From the NCBI GenBank assembly GCA_017470605.1, contig JAFUYH010000038.1:1-64000 (forward strand): a stretch of DNA of 64,000 nt, in the 5' to 3' direction. The stretch comes from Treponema sp. (GTDB lineage Bacteria > Spirochaetota > Spirochaetia > Treponematales > Treponemataceae). Of the stretch, positions 51,669 to 60,239 are shown piece after piece (the stretch's first letter is position 1; every line of letters begins with the position of its first letter). A model generated the notes under the pieces. That model saw nothing but the letters and a program-made list of their open reading frames with translations. It was not told the DNA's origin and did no database searches. Both the position numbers and the translations under genes were made by a program.

Positions 51669-52871
51669 TTAGTTTCCGTCCCTTATAATTGTACCTGCGT
51701 CAACCTTAGAAATTGACATTGCAGAAAAACTTGAAGCCATGCTGCCAAAGAAAACAGAAACCAGCATGGAAGCAAGAGCCAGAGCGGCAATCACCAGAGT
51801 TGATGGAAGCAGAAAAGGAAGTCCGATTGCATTTTTAATAAGCGAATGGAATGGAAGTATAGCCAAAGCCGCAAGAACAACTCCCCCAAGGCTGCCAGCC
51901 GCATTCAAAATTAGAGATTCGGTCATAACAAGGCGGGAAAGTTTTTTTCTGCTGGCTCCCATTACCCTAAGGACAGCAATTTCTTTTTTTCGCTCCCCTG
52001 TTATAAGAGTTGAAACTACAATCAGCATAACAAGACAGAGAATCCACACAAGAATAGAAAGAAGAGCAATTATTTTTGAAAAACTTGCAAGGCTGTCTGC
52101 AATTCCGCTCGTCATACTCTTTGATTTTACTGCCTGAGTTTTACGTACCTTACGCTGAATAAGGCTAACCACGCTGTCTATATCGTAGCCGTCTTTTACT
52201 TTTACCATGATTGAAGAAATCATCTTGTCTGAATATTTTTTGTCAGTAAATGACCAGCCTATTTTATCTGCGGCTTCCATCATCTGCGAAATAGTTTCCA
52301 TATTAGCAAAAACAGCATTGTCCAGCCCTGTTCCTGTTTCTTCCAGCTGAGCAGCAACATTCCAAAGGTGGTCGAAAAACTTTAGTTTACGGCTTGTAGA
52401 CAAAGTAACCTTACTTCCAATAAGAATATCGCCTGTCTGTAAAGTTCCCTTAAAAGTTTCTCTTACCCAGGGCTGAATTGTAAAATCGGTAAGAGGGTCA
52501 AAGCCAATCAGCTGAAGGGAAACAGAACAGCAGCCCGCATTCATAGAGCACAAATAAATCTGAGGAGAAACCTTTTCTACCCCTTCAATTTCCATCACCT
52601 TGGTCAGTGTACTTGCACTCATATAAAAATAAGTGCGGTTTCCCTGATTCAAAATTGTATCGGCACTAACCTTGGTACGGGCCTCGTAAGGAACAACAAT
52701 AATATCTGCCCCAAGCCTCTGTTCAAGCGAAGTTAAACCACGATGCAAACTAAAAAGAAGGAGAGCACCTCCAAAAAGAGAAAATGAAAGCAGAACTGAA
52801 AAGGCAAGCAGTGCTCCGTTCCGTCCCTTTTTACCCATGATATTCAAAAAAGGAAGTGATGAAAATTTCAT
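51669..52871 (-). CDS. FtsX/MacB-type ABC permease (second set)
   Basis: A 400-residue permease: one N-terminal helix, a large periplasmic domain of about 210 residues and three C-terminal helices with ERKKEIAVLRVMGASRKKLSRLVMTES, the FtsX coupling motif. The start at 52871 overlaps the DUF4418 stop (ATGA); the longer frame upstream runs through DUF4418 and is rejected. The periplasmic part has a CSMNAGCCS cluster that could bind metal. MacB-type systems drive periplasmic proteins rather than import through a channel. Confidence 0.85.
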   Translation of the reverse strand: MKFSSLPFLNIMGKKGRNGALLAFSVLLSFSLFGGALLLFSLHRGLTSLEQRLGADIIVVPYEARTKVSADTILNQGNRTYFYMSASTLTKVMEIEGVEKVSPQIYLCSMNAGCCSVSLQLIGFDPLTDFTIQPWVRETFKGTLQTGDILIGSKVTLSTSRKLKFFDHLWNVAAQLEETGTGLDNAVFANMETISQMMEAADKIGWSFTDKKYSDKMISSIMVKVKDGYDIDSVVSLIQRKVRKTQAVKSKSMTSGIADSLASFSKIIALLSILVWILCLVMLIVVSTLITGERKKEIAVLRVMGASRKKLSRLVMTESLILNAAGSLGGVVLAALAILPFHSLIKNAIGLPFLLPSTLVIAALALASMLVSVFFGSMASSFSAMSISKVDAGTIIRDGN

Positions 52872-53263
52872 TTTTTTACAGCCGCTACAATAATATCTAC
52901 AATCGAAATGATTATAATAAGAACGCTTAAAATCACAACAGATGGCTTCATAACTGCCCAGCACCTCATATCATGCATCATGCACATTTTTACAAGTAAG
53001 CCTGGTACAAGAAGGCTTATAATTGCAAAAGGAATGAAGGCGATTGAAATTCCTGTTTTAATTTCTTTAGGTAAAAATAGTCTTGCAATGGAAGCAGCAG
53101 AAAAGGCTGCTCCCAAAGCCACAATCACGTTTCCTGCCCAGTGGCAGAGCATCCAGGAGCCGTCTTCCTTGGGTCCGCAAGGATGAAACATAAATGCTGT
53201 TCCAAGGCAGAGCAAAAGAGAGAGAAGTATAAGTGCAATGTCAAAAAATGTAATTTTTTTCAT
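52868..53263 (-). CDS. DUF4418 membrane protein
   Basis: A 131-residue protein with four membrane helices. Conserved Cys/His residues HPCGPKEDGSWMLCHWAGN and KMCMMHDMRCW mark the DUF4418 family and may bind a metal ion or haem. AAAGGAA precedes ATG 53263, and the longer frame upstream lacks homology. It is always seen here with FtsX-type ABC genes, which suggests a partner role in iron handling, function unknown. Confidence 0.8.
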   Translation of the reverse strand: MKKITFFDIALILLSLLLCLGTAFMFHPCGPKEDGSWMLCHWAGNVIVALGAAFSAASIARLFLPKEIKTGISIAFIPFAIISLLVPGLLVKMCMMHDMRCWAVMKPSVVILSVLIIIISIVDIIVAAVKK

Positions 53264-53285
53264 ATAAAATTCCTTTTTTAAGTTT

Positions 53286-53957
53286 TTAATTTTGATTTTT
53301 AAATTCCCGGGCAAGCTTTCCGTGCTCAAGGACAACGGTACGCTCGGCAACCTCGGCAACCTCAGGGTCGTGGGTTACAACAACAATTGTTCGCCCCTCT
53401 TCATGAAGCTTACGGAAAATCTCTATTACCATATTCTGATTTGCTTCGTCAAGGTTTCCGGTCGGCTCATCGGCAAGAATAAGCTGAGGATAGTTGATAA
53501 GGGCACGAGCAATACAAACTCTCTGCTGCTCACCGCCACTAAGCTGACTTGGAAGATGCTTTGCACGATCTGCAAGCCCCACCCGCTCGAGAGCTTCCAT
53601 GGCTTCCTTTTCGTCTGGAATGCTGTGATAATATTGGGCCATCATTACGTTTTCTACGGCAGTAAGGTAATTTACCAGATGAAACTGCTGAAAAACAAGG
53701 CCGATTTTATCGCGGCGGATTGTCGTAAGATTTCTGGAGTTTTCGTTTGTTATATCAACTCCATCCAGAATTACCTGACCGCTGGAAGGCTTATCCATGC
53801 AGCCTATAATGTTCATCATTGTAGACTTTCCGCTTCCAGAAGGTCCCATTATGGCAACCCACTCGCCTTTTTCTACAGTAAGGCTTACATTCTGCAAGGC
53901 CTTTACAGTTCCGCCTGAATATATTTTAGAAATATCTTTTATTTCAAGTAATGCCAT
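53286..53957 (-). CDS. ABC transporter ATPase, LolD/MacB type (first set)
   Basis: A 223-residue ATPase with GPSGSGKST, Q-loop QQFHLVNYL, signature LSGGEQQRVCIARA, Walker B LILADEPTGNLDE and VVTHD. GGAGG precedes the ATG. It serves the two permeases upstream. The layout of FTR1, P19/Tp34, DUF2318, two permeases and an ATPase matches the iron-uptake loci known as the Campylobacter P19 system and E. coli Fet system. Confidence 0.92.
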   Translation of the reverse strand: MALLEIKDISKIYSGGTVKALQNVSLTVEKGEWVAIMGPSGSGKSTMMNIIGCMDKPSSGQVILDGVDITNENSRNLTTIRRDKIGLVFQQFHLVNYLTAVENVMMAQYYHSIPDEKEAMEALERVGLADRAKHLPSQLSGGEQQRVCIARALINYPQLILADEPTGNLDEANQNMVIEIFRKLHEEGRTIVVVTHDPEVAEVAERTVVLEHGKLAREFKNQN

Positions 53958-53978
53958 TTTATTCCTCCAAAAAACCTT

Positions 53979-55112
53979 CTACTCGCCTTTTAAAACTAAT
54001 GCTGGGTCAACGTCTGTCGCACTTTTTATAGGAAGCAGACAGGCAAGTGCAGTGATTGCAACAGAAACCACAATTGTAAGTGGAATTAAAAGCGGCTGAA
54101 ACGAAATTGAACGTCCAAAAACATTCAGACTTACCGCCTGGGCAAAAATAAAGCCAAGCACAATTCCAAGCACTCCGCCAAGTCCTCCAAGTACAATTCC
54201 TTCCCCAAGAAAATCCTTTACAATGCTGCGGTTCTTTGCCCCAAGAGATTTCTTTAATCCGATTTCCTTACGGCGTTCCGCAACTACGGCCATCATTGTT
54301 GTGGCAACACAAACCATTGTAAGCACAAGAACAACAAGAGTTACAATCCACACAAGAGCCTGTAATTTTTTAAGAACTGTTCCTTCGCTTTTTGTAACCC
54401 GCTTTACAAGACGTGGCTGTATTTCTTCTACCCCACCTTCTATTTTTGCTGCAATTCCTTCAAGCTCTGCTCCACTTGCACTTATGGAACATTCTGCCAC
54501 ATCAAAAATGCCGCTGTCTTTCATAAGCTTTTCAAGCACGCTTATCTTCATAAATATGCAGTCTTCTTCGCTTCCGCCAGTCTGTAAAATGCCGCTTACA
54601 GTAAACTTCTGCTTAAACTCGTTTCCAAAAACATCAAGTCCTACAAGCTCAATTTCGCTACCTTCTTTTACGGCAACTGTCTGGCTGACCGTCTGGCCCA
54701 AAAGCACCTCATAATCATCAGCAGGATAAGAGCCGTTCACACCCCAGTAAGGCCGTGTTTTTTGAACAGCTTCAAAATCAACGCCCCCTGTGGTAAAAGG
54801 AAGCCTGTTCAACCTTAGGCTTTCGTAGCGGTAGGCAGAAGTTCCCACCAGCTGATTTTTTGGAATAAGGGTTATTGCCTTTTCAAGATTTTCCTGACTT
54901 AAATTGTCAGCATTTTTTGAAGAAAGCATAAGGTTTGCACCATAAGAGCGGAATTCCTGCCCCATCTGACGGGGAACATCATAATAAATTGTAACAAGTC
55001 CGCTTAAAATTGTGGCACCAATGGCAACTGCAAAAAGGGCAATCAACATTCGGGAGCGGCGACGCATTATGGAGCTTGTTATCATCTTTAAGTAAAACTG
55101 TCTTCTTGTCAT
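53979..55112 (-). CDS. FtsX/MacB-type ABC permease (first set, B)
   Basis: A 377-residue permease with an N-terminal helix (about 22-42), periplasmic domain and three C-terminal helices with ERRKEIGLKKSLGAKNRSIVKDFLGEG. It begins 6 bp after the other permease ends. In the P19/Fet-type iron loci such pairs of permeases form one transporter with the ATPase downstream. Confidence 0.88.
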   Translation of the reverse strand: MTRRQFYLKMITSSIMRRRSRMLIALFAVAIGATILSGLVTIYYDVPRQMGQEFRSYGANLMLSSKNADNLSQENLEKAITLIPKNQLVGTSAYRYESLRLNRLPFTTGGVDFEAVQKTRPYWGVNGSYPADDYEVLLGQTVSQTVAVKEGSEIELVGLDVFGNEFKQKFTVSGILQTGGSEEDCIFMKISVLEKLMKDSGIFDVAECSISASGAELEGIAAKIEGGVEEIQPRLVKRVTKSEGTVLKKLQALVWIVTLVVLVLTMVCVATTMMAVVAERRKEIGLKKSLGAKNRSIVKDFLGEGIVLGGLGGVLGIVLGFIFAQAVSLNVFGRSISFQPLLIPLTIVVSVAITALACLLPIKSATDVDPALVLKGE

Positions 55113-55118
55113 AAAATT

Positions 55119-56480
55119 CTACCTTCCGTGAAGTACCTCTGCCGGCTCTAAATGCAAGAGCATTCGTATAGAAGGAATGGAGCCAGCCATTGTAACTACA
55201 AAAATCAAAATTGCAACAATAGGAATTACCGTAAGCTTTATATTTATGTTCGAGTCAAAAACAGACTGTCCGATAATCTGGGCAAACCCCAGACCTGCAA
55301 AATATCCCGCAGCGGCACCAATCACCGCAGTAATAAGAATTTCTGTAAGAACAAGAGCCATTACAGAGCCGTTGTAAGCACCAACCGCCTTCATAAGCCC
55401 AATTTCCTGAGAGCGTTCCATAACGCTTGCTGTAACAAGATTCGAGATTCCAAGGGCAGAACCAATCATGCTGAGTATTGTAATCAGAAGCATAAGAAGC
55501 TGAGTTTTATTCAAGATTGCACCTTCGCTTTCTGCTACCTGACGCACAGCCTTTGCACTGGAATTGGAAATTACTTCCTGAAGTTGATAGCAGATTGAGC
55601 TTACATAGGCCGTGCAGTACCAGGTATCCCAGTCAACCATGTTAAGGCTCTGAGGGTCCTGGGCGGCTCGGCGGGCAAGCTCGTTGTCCGGGGTGGTCAA
55701 AGCACTTACATCAATAGACGAAATAAGCCCCTGCTTTGAAAACAACTCCTGAGCAGAAGAAAGATTTACGTACACATAGTCATCTTCATCTCCGCCTGCA
55801 TCAAAAATTCCCCGCACGGTAAAATTACATTCACTAGCAGCCCCTGCGCCAGACACACCCACAGCACCAGCTTCATTTCTTAAAGAAATTATGTCGCCAA
55901 CTTTAATTCCCATTTTTTCTGCTAGACCTATACCAACAAGAGCCCCGTCAAAATCATCATCGCCAAGCCAGCTGCCGTCCATTGTCCACCAGGTCTTCAT
56001 GGCCTTCATTCCGGTATCAAGAGTCTCTCCTGTTGGAAGCTCCATATGATGAGAAAACCAGGTTCCAAAGACACTCACGTCCTCACCTTCCCCTGTTTCT
56101 GAAGCACCATCAGAACCTGTGCCACCGCTAAAACCAGAGCTTGCCCCAGACAGAAAAGCTTTACCTTCCAGATAAGGCGCAAAATCTACAATATTAAAAG
56201 ACCAGAAAATAGTCTTTATTTTTCCAAGCTCAGCTTCCTTAAGGTACTGAGCCTGTGAATCTTCAATTCCGTAAATATCGCTTAAAATCGAAGCAGTCTC
56301 TGGAACAACACGGATATTGGCACCATAAGTTTTTAACTCCTGATTAACCTTGTCGCCAACATCAAACATAACGTTCAGCATTGCCGTTGCAAGAGAAGCT
56401 CCCAGAGCAATTGTAAAGGCAATCATGGCCATCTTTTTCCACTGACGCACAAGAGCCTGAATCACCATTCTAAAAAACAT
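55119..56480 (-). CDS. FtsX/MacB-type ABC permease (first set, A)
   Basis: A 453-residue permease. The N-terminal helix (about 14-36) is followed by an extended periplasmic domain of about 280 residues, including a Gly/Ser/Glu-rich stretch SGFSGGTGSDGASETGEGED, and three C-terminal helices with ERSQEIGLMKAVGAYNGSVMALVLTE. GGAG precedes the ATG. It follows the DUF2318 gene by 24 bp. Confidence 0.88.
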   Translation of the reverse strand: MFFRMVIQALVRQWKKMAMIAFTIALGASLATAMLNVMFDVGDKVNQELKTYGANIRVVPETASILSDIYGIEDSQAQYLKEAELGKIKTIFWSFNIVDFAPYLEGKAFLSGASSGFSGGTGSDGASETGEGEDVSVFGTWFSHHMELPTGETLDTGMKAMKTWWTMDGSWLGDDDFDGALVGIGLAEKMGIKVGDIISLRNEAGAVGVSGAGAASECNFTVRGIFDAGGDEDDYVYVNLSSAQELFSKQGLISSIDVSALTTPDNELARRAAQDPQSLNMVDWDTWYCTAYVSSICYQLQEVISNSSAKAVRQVAESEGAILNKTQLLMLLITILSMIGSALGISNLVTASVMERSQEIGLMKAVGAYNGSVMALVLTEILITAVIGAAAGYFAGLGFAQIIGQSVFDSNINIKLTVIPIVAILIFVVTMAGSIPSIRMLLHLEPAEVLHGR

Positions 56481-56504
56481 CCTGCATCTCCTCTAAAAAC
56501 TCCA

Positions 56505-57779
56505 TTAAAAGCGTCCGCTTTCCCTGTCCAGGTCATCTGTGTCAATCACAATTCCACCATCTTCAATAGAAGATTCCAGTGGAATAGGATTACAGCCACC
56601 CTTTAAGCCAATTGTATTTCTGTTCATAACAACATCGCATCGGTTGCAAACAATATCGTTCTTTCGCTCGTAATAGCCAACGTTTCCGCAAACCTCGCAG
56701 GCATCAAACCCAATTCCAAAGTTTGTGCCCTTTTTCTGCACGATGATAAAACGCACAGTCTTACCCCGCCCGTTATCCCAGGAGAAGCGGTGCAAGTGTC
56801 CGTCACTAACCTGTTCCAAAGGAATATAAATACGCTTACCTTCTAACTGAAAATCCTCGCTAGGAGAAAGCTCAACAAGCTTGGTTGAACGCTTTTTTAT
56901 TGCCGTCATGTCAACCATAGAAAAAACAGCAAGCAGCAGGACAAAAGCTCCAAGACGGCGGCAGTCACGCTCATAACGGCGTAAAAGTCTGTGCTCGGCA
57001 GGATTTGTATATTCTCCGTGAAGCTTTATATGACGCACAAAGAATACAAGGGCAATAATTATCAAAAGTGCGATTATCACAAGCAAAACTGCATTTTCTG
57101 CGGTAATAAGCCTTGGAATTGCTTTTCTAAGACCTGTAGGAATTTTTATTTTCTTTCTGTAATAAGAATTTATAATTCCAATAACCGCAACAAAATATAT
57201 AAAACCGCTTAAAAGATAAAAAATGGAAAATGCCGCAGCCCTCTCTTTTTCAGGAGATTTATACATCAGCTTATAAAAGGCAATGCAAAAAAGAATGCAG
57301 ACAAGCCAGCCGCACAAAAAGCCAGTAATTTTTAAAAGATACATTGTAGTAAAAATGCTCTCTCCAATTCCAAGAAACTGCATGGGCAGAAAAATTACGG
57401 TAGGTACCTTATATAACATAAGACAGGCTGCATAGCAAAGTCCTAGCACTGTCAGAATAATTTCAAAAACAAATTTTAAAACTGAGTCATTTTTCTTTTT
57501 CAGAAATCCAAAATAAAGCCAGACAAGGATGATATAAACAAGCCCGGTAATAAAGGCAGTACATAAAAGATAAATATTATTAATCTGATTGTATCTGATA
57601 ATACGCCACTGTCGCAATACAGACATTATTGCTGTAAGAGCAAATAAAATCACAAGCCCCTTCCAGTGCCAGAGTCTAATACGTTTATTTGAAAAACTAT
57701 AATTTACTGAACTTACTATCGAAAGCATTAAAAAAGGAAGCAGCAGATTCAGTACAACTTCATATAAATTTTTTGCCAT
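56505..57779 (-). CDS. DUF2318 Fe-S membrane protein of the iron locus
   Basis: A 424-residue protein: about eight membrane helices in the first 300 residues, then a periplasmic DUF2318 domain. That domain has FDACEVCG, IVCNRCDVVM and LKGGCNPIPL, cysteines that fit metal or Fe-S binding, and an RFIIVQKKG strand. Homologues accompany FTR1 and P19 in Campylobacter-type iron loci and may pass electrons to or from iron at the periplasmic face. Two hairpins with T-runs lie just upstream, so expression is probably lower than that of FTR1 and Tp34. Confidence 0.88.
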   Translation of the reverse strand: MAKNLYEVVLNLLLPFLMLSIVSSVNYSFSNKRIRLWHWKGLVILFALTAIMSVLRQWRIIRYNQINNIYLLCTAFITGLVYIILVWLYFGFLKKKNDSVLKFVFEIILTVLGLCYAACLMLYKVPTVIFLPMQFLGIGESIFTTMYLLKITGFLCGWLVCILFCIAFYKLMYKSPEKERAAAFSIFYLLSGFIYFVAVIGIINSYYRKKIKIPTGLRKAIPRLITAENAVLLVIIALLIIIALVFFVRHIKLHGEYTNPAEHRLLRRYERDCRRLGAFVLLLAVFSMVDMTAIKKRSTKLVELSPSEDFQLEGKRIYIPLEQVSDGHLHRFSWDNGRGKTVRFIIVQKKGTNFGIGFDACEVCGNVGYYERKNDIVCNRCDVVMNRNTIGLKGGCNPIPLESSIEDGGIVIDTDDLDRESGRF

Positions 57780-57800
57780 AAGTAAAACCTTATAAAAAGG

Positions 57801-57835
57801 TAAAAGCCACAGTCTCCCTAAAAGAAAACTGTGGC
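57801..57835 (-). terminator. Second hairpin after the Tp34 gene
   Basis: GCCACAGT/ACTGTGGC 8-bp stem followed by TTTTA on the minus strand; a weak terminator or stability hairpin before the DUF2318 gene. Confidence 0.5.
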
Positions 57836-57855
57836 AAAAGAAAAGTACTTTTATG

Positions 57856-57884
57856 AAAAACCGGGGTTCAGGAGGAAATCCCGG
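57856..57884 (-). terminator. Terminator after the Tp34 gene
   Basis: CCGGGATT pairs with AACCCCGG (one GU) and five Ts follow. It lies inside the iron operon and should let only part of the transcripts continue. Confidence 0.7.
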
Positions 57885-57895
57885 CTCAGCAGTTA

Positions 57896-58531
57896 CTAGT
57901 TGTATTCTGGCTGAACTTTCTTACCATCAAATACCCAGTCCTTGAATTCAACTGTAAGAGGCTTGTCGTCCTTCCAGTAATCCTGAAGAGTTTCTCCAGG
58001 ACGAGTATCTTCGTCTGTATGGATATAGTAGTTGTTTTCTGCTGGGCTGTGGATGATAAAGCGTGCTGTATAAGTTCCAGCCTTGTTCAAGTTGATGTTA
58101 GCACCATAGTGAGGACCATCAGATGCGTTCATCTGCATGAATGTTCCAAATACTACTGTAGAATCATTTGCCTGGTCAACAATTTCATAATCAACAGTAA
58201 GACCTGGAACAAACTGGTCTACAACGAAACCAAGGTTGTTATCCATAGCAGCAATATCAGCTTCAATGTGCATTGTAAAGTCTGCACCATTCTGAACGTT
58301 TCCTTCACCAGACTTCATATCAACAGCCTGGAAGTAAACACCATTTACAGCAAGGAAACCTGCCTGCTGTTCATCGCCGATATCGTGTTCAACGAATCCG
58401 CCTTCATCTTCTTCCTCTACTTCTGCAGCAGCTGAAGATGAAGCAACCTGTGAATTATTGCTCTTTGAGCAAGAAACAAATGCAAATGCAAGACAAGCAC
58501 CTGCCAATACTAAAGACATTGTCTTTTTCAT
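57896..58531 (-). CDS. Tp34/P19-type periplasmic iron-binding lipoprotein
   Basis: A 211-residue lipoprotein with signal MKKTMSLVLAGACLAFAFVSC and an acidic spacer, then the Iron_transport (P19/Tp34) Ig-like domain. Metal-site residues of the family can be placed in GVYFQAVDM, FMQMNASDGPHYGANI and ARFIIHSP (Met and His ligands). Tp34 of T. pallidum and P19 of Campylobacter bind Cu and Fe and feed the FTR1 partner. AAAGGAG precedes the ATG. It is 57 bp after ftr1. Confidence 0.92.
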   Translation of the reverse strand: MKKTMSLVLAGACLAFAFVSCSKSNNSQVASSSAAAEVEEEDEGGFVEHDIGDEQQAGFLAVNGVYFQAVDMKSGEGNVQNGADFTMHIEADIAAMDNNLGFVVDQFVPGLTVDYEIVDQANDSTVVFGTFMQMNASDGPHYGANINLNKAGTYTARFIIHSPAENNYYIHTDEDTRPGETLQDYWKDDKPLTVEFKDWVFDGKKVQPEYN

Positions 58532-58588
58532 ACTATTACACTCCTTTTGTGTATTTAAACCGATTTATTTAAAAGCTAGGACAAACAG

Positions 58589-60121
58589 CTAGTCTGCCAG
58601 AGCCTTCTTTACCTTTTTATTATTAATAATCATTCCAATCACAAGACTAAGAATAACTATTACCAGAGCAATTGCCTGGGCAATAAGAGTTTCTGCATAC
58701 GGATAAACTCCAAGAAGAGAAATTGTTGGAACGCCGGAAATTACATGAGGACTTATCCAGCCTGCATCAACAAATTCGCTGATTCCTCCACCCACAAAGG
58801 AAACAACCATTACAAACATCAGAATTGAAGTTGCAAGGAAGAAAGGTTTGAGCGGCAGTTTCTTACCAGTAAGGATGATTGCCTTGTAGACAAAGACCAG
58901 AAGCACAATGGAAATTACAATTCCCAAAATTACAGCAGACACAGTTCCGCTCTTTCCCTTTGAACCAGCAAACATTGCCTGATAAAAAAGGATTACTTCG
59001 GCCCCCTCGCGGAAAACCGCAAGGAAGCAGGTAAAGGCCAGACTGAACATACTGTTCTTATCTACAGAAGTTTTTACTTTTCCTTTGATATAACTAGACC
59101 AGGCAGCAGAAGATGATTTTGAAACCATCCAGTTTGATGTATAGAAAAGAACAGCAACAGCAATGAACATTGTTACACCCTCTACAACCTCCTGCCCCTG
59201 TCCGCTTTCAAAGCCGAATTTTGTAAGACTGATAAGGATGATTGCCATAACAATAGAAGCAACAATTCCCCAGAGAGAACCACGGTATACTGGCTTAAGA
59301 TTTTCACTTCCGTTTTTGCGAAGATATGCAATAATTGCACCTACAATTAAGATTGCCTCAAAGCCTTCGCGCAGAAGAATCATAAGGGAGGCAAAAACTG
59401 TACCCCACCACTGGGCCCTGTTATTTTTCTTTGTCAAATCCAAAGCGGTTTTTGAAAGAATACTAGAAAGCTCATTTATAGATTCAACAACCAAAGGCTT
59501 TTCAGCCTTGTTCAGAATCATATTTTTTGTTTTTGTATACTGTTCTACAATCTGCTCATCACGACTGGCAGAAAGTGATTTAATTACATTCTCCTGAAAC
59601 TTTGATTTTCCGTAATAGCGGGCATAAGCCTTACGAAACTTTGGCTCAGCAGTAACAACGTGTCCTTCGGCATACATCTGGGCTGCCTCAGAAAACTCTT
59701 CTGAAAGAATCTGAGCAAGCTCATTCCATTCCATTTCTGGAGGGTCTAGCTTTGCAGCATCCTCGTAGAGCATTGTAATAAGAGTGTCAGCTTCTTTACG
59801 AACATCTTCTACAGGCTTACCGCTGCGAACAGCAGTCTTAAGACGACTGAACTGAACTTCCACATTACCGGCACGGCTTCCGCCAATACGGCTCTGTGTA
59901 TTGCGTTCAAACCCGTCTACCTCATAGTGACCAAAATAGGCATCGTTTACACGCTCATAGCTTGCATCAGAATTACCTGACACATACAGATTATATGCAT
60001 CATCAATAATATCCTGCATCTGTTTTGCTGTATCTTTCCAGGATTTTTCTGCTCCAAAGGCAGAAAAGGCAAGAAGTGCCAGAATTAAAAAAGAAAATAT
60101 GTATCTGCGTTTATTAAACAT
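58589..60121 (-). CDS. FTR1 family iron permease
   Basis: A 510-residue protein. Signal peptide to about residue 23, then a helical periplasmic domain of about 210 residues with DPPEMEW. The permease with seven helices carries the two iron motifs LREGFE (251-255) and FREGAE (371-375). It transports iron across the inner membrane, probably after oxidation or reduction steps by partners. It is the first gene of the iron operon and has two palindromic boxes in its promoter. Confidence 0.94.
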   Translation of the reverse strand: MFNKRRYIFSFLILALLAFSAFGAEKSWKDTAKQMQDIIDDAYNLYVSGNSDASYERVNDAYFGHYEVDGFERNTQSRIGGSRAGNVEVQFSRLKTAVRSGKPVEDVRKEADTLITMLYEDAAKLDPPEMEWNELAQILSEEFSEAAQMYAEGHVVTAEPKFRKAYARYYGKSKFQENVIKSLSASRDEQIVEQYTKTKNMILNKAEKPLVVESINELSSILSKTALDLTKKNNRAQWWGTVFASLMILLREGFEAILIVGAIIAYLRKNGSENLKPVYRGSLWGIVASIVMAIILISLTKFGFESGQGQEVVEGVTMFIAVAVLFYTSNWMVSKSSSAAWSSYIKGKVKTSVDKNSMFSLAFTCFLAVFREGAEVILFYQAMFAGSKGKSGTVSAVILGIVISIVLLVFVYKAIILTGKKLPLKPFFLATSILMFVMVVSFVGGGISEFVDAGWISPHVISGVPTISLLGVYPYAETLIAQAIALVIVILSLVIGMIINNKKVKKALAD

Positions 60122-60130
60122 TTTATCCCT

Positions 60131-60166
60131 GCAAAAAGTTATTAGGCAATCCTAACAACTTTTTGC
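60131..60166. repeat. Long inverted repeat in the ftr1 leader
   Basis: GCAAAAAGTT-A-TTAGG and CCTAA-C-AACTTTTTGC make 16-nt arms with one mismatch around CAAT. Its centre is the iron box at 60141-60156. Confidence 0.65.
60141..60156 (-). promoter_or_regulatory. Iron-regulon palindrome 1 before ftr1
   Basis: ATTAG-GCAATC-CTAAC, about 20 bp before the FTR1 ATG and downstream of the predicted start site. Confidence 0.65.
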
Positions 60167-60172
60167 AGATGT

Positions 60173-60201
60173 AAGTTAGCATAAACTAACAGCTTTTGCA
60201 A
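60173..60201 (-). promoter_or_regulatory. ftr1 promoter with iron-regulon palindrome 2
   Basis: TTGCAA (60201-60196), 17-nt spacer, TAACTT (60178-60173). The box GTTAG-CATAAA-CTAAC (60175-60190) fills the spacer and overlaps the -10. TAACTT is also the -10 of the second feoA promoter. Confidence 0.55.
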
Positions 60202-60239
60202 TACGTTTTTTCACTAATTTTTTGTCTTTCTAACTTATT

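Noticed and set aside
52872..52964. Longer start for the second-set permease
   Set aside because: The added residues overlap DUF4418 out of frame; the ATGA overlap at 52871 is the usual operon junction.
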